From Planctomycetota bacterium (GTDB lineage: Bacteria > Planctomycetota > UBA11346): a stretch of 64,000 bases of DNA. Shown piece by piece: positions 41,127 through 49,815 of this stretch; position 1 is the stretch's first letter; each line of letters opens with the position of its first letter. A program made the translations under genes and the position numbers. The DNA is taken from positions 19,384-83,383 of the forward strand of contig JALHRW010000003.1 in NCBI GenBank assembly GCA_022841245.1, read 5' to 3'. The notes under the pieces are model-generated. The model was not told the DNA's origin. It ran no database searches and saw nothing but the letters and a program-made list of their open reading frames with translations.

Positions 41127-41272
41127 GCTCCGGCCTGGGAAGGGGTCTTTCCCCGCGGCGACTACCCCGTTACGACCCGGCATCATGATGGAGTGGCGAC
41201 GGTCGCCACTTTGTTGATAGCCACCCACCGACCCTCCTTGAGAGGTCCGAACCCGAGACGCATGAGCCTAGG

Positions 41273-41665
41273 TCACGCTAGGGATTCCGTCCGGTCCGGT
41301 TCGTGAACGGGCTGCGGTGACACTTCGCTGGAAGTCGTGCTCGCAGCAGCACGACTACGAGACCAGTCCCGCATCGCCGCCGCGACGGCCTCCGTCTCCA
41401 TGGCGGTCAACGCCATGCCGGCCTTGGCGATGATCTCTCGGAACAACCTGGATCGACGCCCATGCCGCAGGTTGACCTCTACACAGCGTGCGAGCCCCTC
41501 GGGGGTTCGCGGACCAGTGGATAGGCCGCCGTGGAGGCGACACCGAGTCTTGCCGTGCAGGGCCGCGCGTGCGCAGGGGAGACCTCGCCGGTTCTTGGCT
41601 CCACAGCGCCTCGCTCCGCGGAGTTGGAGCGGCTCGGCAGTTCCATGGGGTGCTTCGATCGTCAT
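41273..41665 (-). CDS. HGGxSTGP-domain protein
   Basis: RGARRCGAKNRRGLPCARAALHGKTRCRLHGGLSTGPRTPEGLARCVEVNLRHGRRS; internal start of ORF 41273..42115. Confidence 0.8.
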   Translation of the reverse strand: MTIEAPHGTAEPLQLRGARRCGAKNRRGLPCARAALHGKTRCRLHGGLSTGPRTPEGLARCVEVNLRHGRRSRLFREIIAKAGMALTAMETEAVAAAMRDWSRSRAAASTTSSEVSPQPVHEPDRTESLA

Positions 41666-42348
41666 GACCGCCCTCCCCCCGTCGGACCACCGGCGACAGC
41701 GCCGATGACGGCCTGCCCACCGGGGTGCACGTCGACATGCTCGACACGGACGACCTGCTGGCCGCCGTGGCGGAGTCGGCGGAGTACCTCGGCCTGTCGT
41801 CCGGCGAGATCCATGAACCTGGTGGCCAAGCGGAGCAGGCGCTCCTGGCCGGGATCGATGCCGCCGCGGATCTCGCCGCAGGCCGCGAGCAGCGTCGTCG
41901 CCCAGGTCTGCGCGAGGACGACGTTCTGGGCGACGACGCCTTCGGCACCATCTCCGGTACGGACTTCGGCGCCGAGCAGCACCGCGGTGTTGTAGACCTC
42001 CTTGATGGTCTTCGCCGGCGTTGCTCGCGCTTGGATGTTGTCGAGCTGGTAGCGCCCCGGCATCGCGTGGCCGATCCGCTCGACGAGTTCCGCGCCGGTG
42101 CGCGGATCGGCGCATCCCGTTGCGTCGACGATGGCCTCGGGCTGTTCGAGCATGCCGTCGGCGATCGTGCTCTCGGCGAGGCTCACCCGCCGCTTGTACT
42201 TCGGCGCGACGCCTTGGCGCTGGAGTTCCTCGTCAACGCGGCGCTCGGCGCTGAGTCCCCGGAACATCCCCAATGACAGGATCTCGCTGCGAAGCGCAGC
42301 GCGGCGATCGGCGTCGTGCCCGACCTGGTCGGTGACGTTCTCGTGCAT
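41662..42348 (-). CDS. conserved hypothetical protein of the HGGQQVV..HV type that often neighbours HGGxSTGP proteins
   Basis: C-terminal LRHGGQQVVRVEHVDVHPGGQAVIGAVAGG; ATGA overlap with downstream gene. Confidence 0.7.
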   Translation of the reverse strand: MHENVTDQVGHDADRRAALRSEILSLGMFRGLSAERRVDEELQRQGVAPKYKRRVSLAESTIADGMLEQPEAIVDATGCADPRTGAELVERIGHAMPGRYQLDNIQARATPAKTIKEVYNTAVLLGAEVRTGDGAEGVVAQNVVLAQTWATTLLAACGEIRGGIDPGQERLLRLATRFMDLAGRQAEVLRRLRHGGQQVVRVEHVDVHPGGQAVIGAVAGGPTGGGRS

Positions 42349-42497
42349 GTTCGCATCGTATGTTGACGGCTCGATCTGACGATGGGGTCTGCGGTGCTGA
42401 AACCGCGGTCGATTGCGTGTGAGAAACAGGGTTGTGGAACTCGTGACCCATGATTATGATGACCGGATCACGCCCAGTCCTCATCGGAGCCTCCGCC

Positions 42498-43271
42498 ATG
42501 TCAGCCTCAGTGCCGACGCAGACCGCCAACATCGAGCGCTGGGATGAGATCCTGGAGAGCTTCAACGAGGAGCGTCGACTCAACTACAGGGCGTTGTTCC
42601 AGGCCAGTGTCGACGCCATCAACGATCACTTCGTCATTGGGGCTGGTCCCGGCATCGACCCCAAGGCGGATTTGGCCTGGCGGCTCGGCACGGCGATCAA
42701 CTACACCTATCCCAAGCGGATGCCGCATCGCCACAGGTCGATCACATGGCTCATCGAGGTGATTGCGTACGGCACCAACAACGCCTGTGACCGCAGCTTC
42801 GTCTATAAGTCGAAGCGCTTCGCGACGCTGTATCCGCTGCGGGCCGACATTCCCCGCGGTGCGTGCTGGACCGACATCGAGCGCGCCGGGCTCTCGACAC
42901 GCAACGGTCCGCACAAGCGGCTGACGCACGACTACGACTTCCGCGCCGCCATGCCGGATGAGATCCGGCAGTGGGTGCTCCGTGGGATCGCCAGGGTCCA
43001 CCCCGACTGGACGTCGTTGAGCCGTCACCGCATCTTCGACATCGCCTTCAGTGATGGTCCGACCATGATCACGGTGCAGGTCGCCAGGTACAACGGGCGC
43101 GCACCGTCACCGATCGTTCTCGGTGGTGCCGACGACAGTGGAGCGACCGCCTTGGCGCTGGAGTGGTCTTCCAAGCCGGAGTGGCGCCTGATCCGTCGCG
43201 CGGAGCAGCACCGCGGTGAACCCGAATCCGATTTCATCCAGCGCATCGCAGATGCCGTTCTTGCACCGTGA
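42498..43271 (+). CDS. hypothetical protein (family A paralog)
   Basis: MSASVPTQTANIERWDEILESFNEERR...; shares a motif series with 44298..45014. Confidence 0.65.
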   Translation: MSASVPTQTANIERWDEILESFNEERRLNYRALFQASVDAINDHFVIGAGPGIDPKADLAWRLGTAINYTYPKRMPHRHRSITWLIEVIAYGTNNACDRSFVYKSKRFATLYPLRADIPRGACWTDIERAGLSTRNGPHKRLTHDYDFRAAMPDEIRQWVLRGIARVHPDWTSLSRHRIFDIAFSDGPTMITVQVARYNGRAPSPIVLGGADDSGATALALEWSSKPEWRLIRRAEQHRGEPESDFIQRIADAVLAP

Positions 43272-43308
43272 TGTTCCGAAGCCCTCTCCACGTAACCCCA
43301 TCACCACC

Positions 43309-43659
43309 ATGCCCACCACACCCATGAAGAAGCAACCCATGCACCTCGACGAACTCACCCTCCTCGACGACATCTCGCAGTTGGAGCGCAAAATCCGCTC
43401 CGAACTGGGAAGGTTCGGCTACATCCTGAGGAAGCCGTCGGTGCGCAGCATCGGATGGTCGCATTGGGGTCGATACGAAATCATCGATAACAGGACCAAT
43501 CAGCGGGTTGCCGGCAATCTGGATGACAACACCGGCATTGCGATCACCGACGTCGCCAAGTTCACCATCTATCTCCTGCGGCAACGAGACGCCAAAGGGA
43601 CGTCGTGCTTGGATCCGGTCACTAGCCTGACCTACTGCACGCATACCCACGTTGGTTGA
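43309..43659 (+). CDS. hypothetical protein
   Basis: LDDISQLERKIRSELGRFGYILRKPSVRSIGWSHWGRYEIID. Confidence 0.6.
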   Translation: MPTTPMKKQPMHLDELTLLDDISQLERKIRSELGRFGYILRKPSVRSIGWSHWGRYEIIDNRTNQRVAGNLDDNTGIAITDVAKFTIYLLRQRDAKGTSCLDPVTSLTYCTHTHVG

Positions 43660-43670
43660 GGAGCACCGCC

Positions 43671-44285
43671 ATGACAGCGCGCCCGCTCGATGATCGCTCC
43701 AGCCCGAACTCGGGAGGAGCGGCCGTGGAGAGCGTCACCATCGTCGATGACGTGGTGTCGCCCGGATCGGCTCCGTGCAATCCGCTGCTGACCAGCACGG
43801 CATTCCTGGACATGGTTCCCAGGGCTACTCCTCGCAGCTCGCTGGCGATGTTCCGAGCGAAGGGCCTCTGGAAACATCCCCTCACGGTCGCCGGCGTTCA
43901 CAACGAATGGCGATTTTTCGCTGGCGACATCCGCAGGTCGCTCCGCACCTGCGGCATTCTCCTGTCCGAGGTTGACATGGTCGGTGACCCCGTCGCCATC
44001 ATGCTCGGCACCTGGGGCGACGTCCGCCTCGTGCACGACGAGCGCGGCTCCCGGGTGATCGTCAGGATCTGTACGCCTGCGCCCAGAGGCGTGGCGATCA
44101 GCTTCGACAATCCGCGGAGCGCCGAGACCTTCCCCGAGGTCATGATGTACATCTGCGATGCGCACGCTCGTGCACGTCGATGCCCGATTGTGCTCCCAGA
44201 CCATCCTCGCCCCGGGATGTGGAAGCGGCGCGAGTTCAGCGGACTCGACGTGCTGAGCCTGCCTCCGGGAAAAACCTGGTACTAG
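43671..44285 (+). CDS. hypothetical protein
   Basis: 205 aa ORF, RBS GAGGAG upstream. Confidence 0.6.
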   Translation: MTARPLDDRSSPNSGGAAVESVTIVDDVVSPGSAPCNPLLTSTAFLDMVPRATPRSSLAMFRAKGLWKHPLTVAGVHNEWRFFAGDIRRSLRTCGILLSEVDMVGDPVAIMLGTWGDVRLVHDERGSRVIVRICTPAPRGVAISFDNPRSAETFPEVMMYICDAHARARRCPIVLPDHPRPGMWKRREFSGLDVLSLPPGKTWY

Positions 44286-44297
44286 CCGTGACCAACT

Positions 44298-45014
44298 TCA
44301 TGGATCGAGGATGCAGCGGCGCAGATCCTTGACGTTGATCTGGCTGTGCCGGCGGTGCCGGCGCAGGCAGCGGATCACCGGACGTTCACCCCAGCGCACC
44401 TCAAGCATCGTCTTGCCCCGTTCGTCGAAGGCGGGGATCGGCATGTAGCGCAGAGCCGGCTGGATGATGCGGACGACGACGTCGACGCCGCCGTCGCTGA
44501 ACAGCAACGCCGAGGGGTGCCGGCAGGGAAGTTCCAGCCATTGCTCGTCTGTCCAGATCAGGACGGCGCGCTTGACGAGGCGTCGCAGTTCGAGGAGACC
44601 CGGACGCCGTTGCGCGGCGTTCGGCTTGGGCTCGCGCCGCGGCGGCACCAGGCGGATGAACGGTCGCAGTTCCACCCAGGTCACAAAGCGGGGGAGATCG
44701 CCACGTTTGGGGTATCTGCGGACGAGTCGACGCGCATCGAAGATTACCGTCGAACTGTAGCCCTTGCCGAGCGCCTCGCCGAGTCGTTCGGCGAGGATCT
44801 TGGTGCGCATGCTCCTGTAGGGCATCTTCGTCTTGCCCTCGGGGCTCAGTGCCGTGCCGATCCGCCAGTGCCGATCTACCAGTTCAGCCATGCCATAACC
44901 GGGGCCGAGGCGGAGATGATCGGCGATCGCGGTCATCGCCGCAGTTGTTACCGCGTCGAGTTCGGGGCTGCGACGGCGGTATGCCGCTCGGGATCGTGGA
45001 CGCAGGGTGCCCAT
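44298..45014 (-). CDS. hypothetical protein (family A paralog)
   Basis: MTAIADHLRLGPGYGMAELVDRHWRIGTALSP...RYPKRGDLPRFVTWVELR. Confidence 0.65.
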   Translation of the reverse strand: MGTLRPRSRAAYRRRSPELDAVTTAAMTAIADHLRLGPGYGMAELVDRHWRIGTALSPEGKTKMPYRSMRTKILAERLGEALGKGYSSTVIFDARRLVRRYPKRGDLPRFVTWVELRPFIRLVPPRREPKPNAAQRRPGLLELRRLVKRAVLIWTDEQWLELPCRHPSALLFSDGGVDVVVRIIQPALRYMPIPAFDERGKTMLEVRWGERPVIRCLRRHRRHSQINVKDLRRCILDP

Positions 45015-45115
45015 GGCGCGATCGTCGATGGCGTGGAGATCGCTGCAACAGTTCGGTGGCGATGGATGGCATGGTCGGGGGCTGTCGCCGACGCGCGGCA
45101 GCCATATGCTTGGGC

Positions 45116-45763
45116 ATGGCGATGCTGGACGTCGATGCGTTGGAATCGCTGCGCCTGCGCTGGCGTCGCATCTGCAATGCCTTTGTCGGCATTGCCCATC
45201 TGCACGGTCTGGATGTCGGCGACATCCACGTGACCGGCACGCCGATCCGCCTCGACATTGAGACGTGGTGCTCGGTGTCGTTGGTCGAAGGCCCCGGTGC
45301 CCCCGTGGCGGTGATCCGCTCGCAGCCCCCGAGCGGCGGTGTGCTGTCCGCCGCACTGGAGGCAGACGATGCCGCCGTCGCTGCCGACATCGCCGATGCC
45401 ATCGACGCGCTGCGCCGCCGCCGCACTCGGGTCCTCGACCAGGACCGTCTCATCGCCGAGCAGGAACTCGCCGAGATCGCGACCTCCACGGGCTGGCACT
45501 GCGATGGTGTCGGCGGCAAGAAGCCGATGACGGCAGCCTTCCGCGATGAACTCGATCGCGTCCGCGGCACGTTGATCCGTACTGATCGCGCTGACGGCGA
45601 TCCTGTCGCTGCCCGGTTCGGGATCATCGTCGAGGTCGGATCACTGACCTACGCCCAGGCGCTGGGAGTGATGGCGTCAATGCGCGATGTTGCGGTTCGA
45701 GGGCGAGCCGCGTCGCCTCCATTCGATGATGCACCTGCTGTGCCTGCCTTCGCATTGGGTTAA
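45116..45763 (+). CDS. hypothetical protein
   Basis: MAMLDVDALESLRLRWRRICNAFVGIAHLHGLDVGDIHVTG. Confidence 0.6.
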   Translation: MAMLDVDALESLRLRWRRICNAFVGIAHLHGLDVGDIHVTGTPIRLDIETWCSVSLVEGPGAPVAVIRSQPPSGGVLSAALEADDAAVAADIADAIDALRRRRTRVLDQDRLIAEQELAEIATSTGWHCDGVGGKKPMTAAFRDELDRVRGTLIRTDRADGDPVAARFGIIVEVGSLTYAQALGVMASMRDVAVRGRAASPPFDDAPAVPAFALG

Positions 45764-45833
45764 GAGTTGAGCCCTGTGCCGATCCTTGACCGATCGGATT
45801 CTTTCAGTCCCCTCAGTCATGGGAGGACTGCGT

Positions 45834-46229
45834 ATGGCGGTACGTCACCGAGGAGTGGTTGGCAAAGCGCAGCGCGTTGTGCTTAAAGGTCTAGTTGACC
45901 ACGCGGTGAAGGTCGTGAAAGCTGATGTGCGAGCGTGGTTGAAGCGAACAGGCATACCACGCTTCGATTCCGCGATTGGCAAGGAGTCATGGTTCTATCT
46001 TACCGACGTCAAGCAGATGATCGCAATCTGTGCCCGCAGTGAAACCATTTATCAAGGAGTCTGGTTAGGCCGTGGCTGGTATTACACCAGTCTGCGCCGT
46101 GTGCGCGGTGACAAGTGGCTCACGCTTGAAAAGGGCGACCTGTTCGAGGCGATGAACACTCGATTTGCTCAGTACCAGCGTGAGCATGCTCGTTTTCTGG
46201 CGTTCGTTGATACGCTGAAGAAGTCCTGA
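45834..46229 (+). CDS. hypothetical protein
   Basis: GGAGGA RBS then MAVRHRGVVGKAQRVVLKGLVDHAVKVV. Confidence 0.6.
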   Translation: MAVRHRGVVGKAQRVVLKGLVDHAVKVVKADVRAWLKRTGIPRFDSAIGKESWFYLTDVKQMIAICARSETIYQGVWLGRGWYYTSLRRVRGDKWLTLEKGDLFEAMNTRFAQYQREHARFLAFVDTLKKS

Positions 46230-46236
46230 TCTACGA

Positions 46237-46725
46237 TCAGTTGTCCGCGAGCGCCGCAACCAGCCATGCCGGGATGGCGTGCGGCGCCACCAAGCCATGT
46301 GCCCGCCACGCCTCGGCCATGCTCCGGCAGGTCTCCGTCGCACGCTGCAATGCGGTGTCGCGCTGCTGCCGCAGCGCGGCGCTCCGCGGACGGAAGCCCC
46401 GGCAACCGCTCCGGTACACCTCTTCGGCCTCGCGTGCGATGGCCACGACGACATCGGCGGCCCGTTCGAGATCATGGAGGACGATGGCGGCGAATACCGC
46501 CGTTGGCTCCGTCGCTACGACCGCTCGCCCACCCGCACCGGCGACGAGACGGGCAACGGCGGCGGCATCCAGGGGGCCAGTGCCGACGCTGCCACGGAGG
46601 TGGGCGAGCCGGAGTTGACCGCCGTCATCCCTGGACTTGGTTACACGCCAGTCCCCGTTACCGAGGATCAGTCGATAGGTCGTCCCTGTCGATGGGTTCG
46701 TGAAGCGGGTTGCTGCGGCCGACAT
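46237..46725 (-). CDS. hypothetical protein
   Basis: 162 aa ORF MSAAATRFTNPSTGTTYRLILGNGDW. Confidence 0.55.
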   Translation of the reverse strand: MSAAATRFTNPSTGTTYRLILGNGDWRVTKSRDDGGQLRLAHLRGSVGTGPLDAAAVARLVAGAGGRAVVATEPTAVFAAIVLHDLERAADVVVAIAREAEEVYRSGCRGFRPRSAALRQQRDTALQRATETCRSMAEAWRAHGLVAPHAIPAWLVAALADN

Positions 46726-46871
46726 GACCTGCTATCAGCTATGCCCTGCCGTTCGATCTCGGCAAGCCTGGGTTTTGCAGGTACACCACCACGGCAAGAG
46801 GAAAGGCTGCGAGTTCGATCGTCGCAGTTGGCATACACCCGGCCTCTGAAGGGGTTGAGCCGATAGCCCGG

Positions 46872-47465
46872 ATGAACTACCTTGGGCGCATGGACAACGA
46901 CGAGCAGATACGGAGCACCGAAGTCGTCTCCTGCTCGTCACGCGATGAGCAACGGGTTCGGTTGGCCCATCATATGATCACCTGTGCCGCGGAAGACATG
47001 CGAGACGCCAGGCTGCTTCTGGACCAGAGCCATCATCGGAATGCCCTGATCCTCATGCTTCAGGCGTCAGAAAAGTCCTTCAAGGCGATCATGCTGCACA
47101 TCGACCCGCAAGCACTGGACGGCTACTTTCGCCGCGACGGCTTTGGTCCGAAATCTACAGCATATCTGCACGAGTTGCCGTCCATACGTGAAGCACTGGA
47201 AACCTCACATGTGAAGGATCCCTTATTGGCGGCCTGCCTGTTACGTTCGATAGACCAGAATCTGGAGTCCATTGGCGAACTGATCAACGATGTCTATCTC
47301 TACAATAACCTGCGATACCCGCGACCTGTTCCCAATGGAGTTCAGATTCCAGCGGTCACTCGACCTCCCGAGGTCGCCATTCTCGCGTTTATCGGCATGG
47401 TCGAGATCGGCAAGGCGTGCATCCAACTGATCCCCTTCGTCAAGTCGTCCAGGACCTACTACTAA
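46872..47465 (+). CDS. HEPN-like domain protein
   Basis: CAAEDMRDARLLLDQSHHRNALILMLQASEKSFKAIM resembles HEPN helix pattern. Confidence 0.5.
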   Translation: MNYLGRMDNDEQIRSTEVVSCSSRDEQRVRLAHHMITCAAEDMRDARLLLDQSHHRNALILMLQASEKSFKAIMLHIDPQALDGYFRRDGFGPKSTAYLHELPSIREALETSHVKDPLLAACLLRSIDQNLESIGELINDVYLYNNLRYPRPVPNGVQIPAVTRPPEVAILAFIGMVEIGKACIQLIPFVKSSRTYY

Positions 47466-47657
47466 TGCGGCGGCAGGCTATTGGGTGGTGACAGAACCGT
47501 GTTGCGTCGAGTGCGCCAGCGAACGACGAACATCTGCCGGTCGCAGCCGTGTGACCTCCTCCTACGTTCTCCGCGACTCCGGTGGTTGGTTGAGGACATC
47601 GACGTGGGGTAGCGGCGCGTCTTGCCTCCGATAGCGTGCGCGACATCGGAAGATCCC

Positions 47658-48194
47658 ATGCCCCACCTGCTCATCATCGCCATCGCCGCCCTGGTCGTCA
47701 TCGCCGCGCTGGCGCTGCTCGTCAAGATGAAGGCGAAGCTCCAGGCGTTGGAGGCTGATGAACCAGACGCCAAGGCCGCCAAGGATGTCGCGGATTACGT
47801 CAAGAAGCCCTACCTGTTCAGCCGGGCCGAATACTCGTTCTACAAGGTGCTCCTGCTCGCCGCGTCGCAGCAGTACACGATCCTGACCAAGGTCCGCGTC
47901 GCCGATCTGGTCGAGGTGCGGAAGGGTGCCGAGGGCTGGCGTGGCAAGTTCAACCGTATCGCCAAGAAGCACGTCGACTTCGTGCTCTGCGAACCAAAGA
48001 CCATGGTCGTCTGCGCCGTCATCGAACTGGATGACGCCAGCCATGCTGCCGACGACCGCACGGAGCGGGACGACTTCGTCGATGCCGTGTACCGCACGGC
48101 GGGCATCCCCTGCATCCACATCCCAGCGGCCCGGGACTACCAGCCCCAGGAACTGGCCAAGCAGATCGCTGCGGCGACCGCCGGCCGGCAGTGA
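47658..48194 (+). CDS. DUF2726-like protein with N-terminal TM
   Basis: PYLFSRAEYSFYKVLLLAASQQYTILTKVRVADLVEV...KKHVDFVLCEPKTMVVCAVIELDDASH. Confidence 0.8.
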   Translation: MPHLLIIAIAALVVIAALALLVKMKAKLQALEADEPDAKAAKDVADYVKKPYLFSRAEYSFYKVLLLAASQQYTILTKVRVADLVEVRKGAEGWRGKFNRIAKKHVDFVLCEPKTMVVCAVIELDDASHAADDRTERDDFVDAVYRTAGIPCIHIPAARDYQPQELAKQIAAATAGRQ

Positions 48195-48206
48195 ATCGCG
48201 TCGTCG

Positions 48207-48506
48207 TCAGCGTGGAGCGACGGCCTCCGTGGACGCCTCGGCCCGCCGACGGCGGACGATGTCGTGCAGCAGGATCGCGTACGTACCCGGCGGCAGGCCA
48301 ACGATCCGTCCGCGACGGATCAGTGCTGGTCGCTCCTGCATGAGCGGCAGCATCTCGGTGAAGACCGACACGCCAACTTCACGGACCACCTGCTCCAACA
48401 TGGTCATGTGGTCGCGGTGCTGCACGATGCGCCGCAATGCCCGCAGTTCAGGCAGCGACGGCTCCGGCAGGGGTATGTTGAAACCTGGTGGTGGGTAATC
48501 CGTCAT
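48207..48506 (-). CDS. small hypothetical protein
   Basis: MTDYPPPGFNIPLPEPSLPELRALRRIVQHRDHMTMLEQVV. Confidence 0.5.
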   Translation of the reverse strand: MTDYPPPGFNIPLPEPSLPELRALRRIVQHRDHMTMLEQVVREVGVSVFTEMLPLMQERPALIRRGRIVGLPPGTYAILLHDIVRRRRAEASTEAVAPR

Positions 48507-48754
48507 GCCTGCTGGGCGGGTGTTGTCCCGCTCCCTCCGTTGTGCTTGGTTTTCGCGCGCTGGACGACACGTACCCATGTCGTCGGTGTCATGGCGTAGT
48601 CGTTGCCCCGGATCACCAGGGTCTCGTGCGACAGGTCGTGCTCGTCGAAGAGGTCGCCGAGGACGCGGCGGGCCTCGTCGAGCGGCACTGGCCTTCGCTG
48701 GGAACTGGCGTCTGCGAGCAGACGGTCGAAATCAGGAACCTCGGGGACGGCCAT
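48503..48754 (-). CDS. small hypothetical protein
   Basis: MAVPEVPDFDRLLADASSQRRPVPLDEARRVLGDLFDEHDL. Confidence 0.5.
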   Translation of the reverse strand: MAVPEVPDFDRLLADASSQRRPVPLDEARRVLGDLFDEHDLSHETLVIRGNDYAMTPTTWVRVVQRAKTKHNGGSGTTPAQQA

Positions 48755-48993
48755 CAGTGCCCCCGCAACCGGGAGCGCAACGCCGCTGCCGCTTCGGGGT
48801 TCGAGATCAGCCAGACCGCGAGGAGGCGCAGCGCCGCCCGGTCCGACTCCGGGGTGTCCTGCTCCAGCAGGCTCCGCACCTGCGCACAACTGCCAGAGGC
48901 AGTCACCTCGACCTCCCGTACCAGTGCCCGCAGCATGACCGTCGACGAGCCGACTGGCGCCGTCTCGGCCTGGTCGTTGCCGTCAGGGCTCAC
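48754..48993 (-). CDS. small hypothetical protein
   Basis: MSPDGNDQAETAPVGSSTVMLRALVREVEV. Confidence 0.45.
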   Translation of the reverse strand: MSPDGNDQAETAPVGSSTVMLRALVREVEVTASGSCAQVRSLLEQDTPESDRAALRLLAVWLISNPEAAAALRSRLRGH

Positions 48994-49077
48994 GGCTCAC
49001 CCGCACCTGCAGTGATCTCTCGCTCTTCGGCACCCCGTTCCTATACAGCCGGTCCCGTTGTCGGCAACCACGGCGAC

Positions 49078-49566
49078 ATGCGTCACGTTGGGGCCATGCC
49101 CCGTCGCGTCACATCGCAGATGATGGCGAGTCGCCTTGCCCGAGGCCGCCGCATCCTTCGGGCAGCCGCCTTCGCCGAACTGTCGCTGGCCGCTCTTGCT
49201 CGCCGGGCAGGCGTCGATCCCGCCAACCTGTCGCGCATGATCTCGGGCGAGCGCGACCTGGGCGACCGGGTGCCGGCGCTCGCTACGGCCACGGGGGTCT
49301 CCGCAACATGGTTGGAGTGTGGCGATGGTGACGGCCCTGACCTGGTCGTCCCGAAGCGGCACCGGGGCCGGCAACTCAACCTCGACCGGATGACGCAGGC
49401 GCTCACTGCTGTCGAAGTCACTGGATTGTCCCAGGCGCGCAATGCGTGGCGGTTGTCGCCCGAGGTTGGCCAGCGTGTCGTCGAGTCGGTGATCGGCGCG
49501 GCTGGTTTGCCGGTGCGGATGCGCAAGGGCGATCGTGTGATCGTGGTGATCGTCCGTCCCCGGTAG
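49078..49566 (+). CDS. XRE-family HTH regulator
   Basis: AELSLAALARRAGVDPANLSRMISGERDLGDRVPALATATGVSATWL. Confidence 0.8.
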   Translation: MRHVGAMPRRVTSQMMASRLARGRRILRAAAFAELSLAALARRAGVDPANLSRMISGERDLGDRVPALATATGVSATWLECGDGDGPDLVVPKRHRGRQLNLDRMTQALTAVEVTGLSQARNAWRLSPEVGQRVVESVIGAAGLPVRMRKGDRVIVVIVRPR

Positions 49567-49815
49567 CAGCCATCTGCCAGCAGATCGGCGGTGTTGGTGC
49601 CGCTTACTGACTCCCGGCATCTGCGACATCCTCAAGTCAATAACCTCGGTGCTCGGCTTGCATGCGGCGTATCGGGATCTGGAGTCCGCTGGGTTGGGCG
49701 GCATCTACAATGGCCACGGCGCTCGCTGCTGCCGATCTCGGCGATCAGCGTTGGCCGCACATTGTCACGAATCCTGTCCCTGTTGGCAGTGGCGGGCAAC
49801 CCGTATGGTGCCTGC

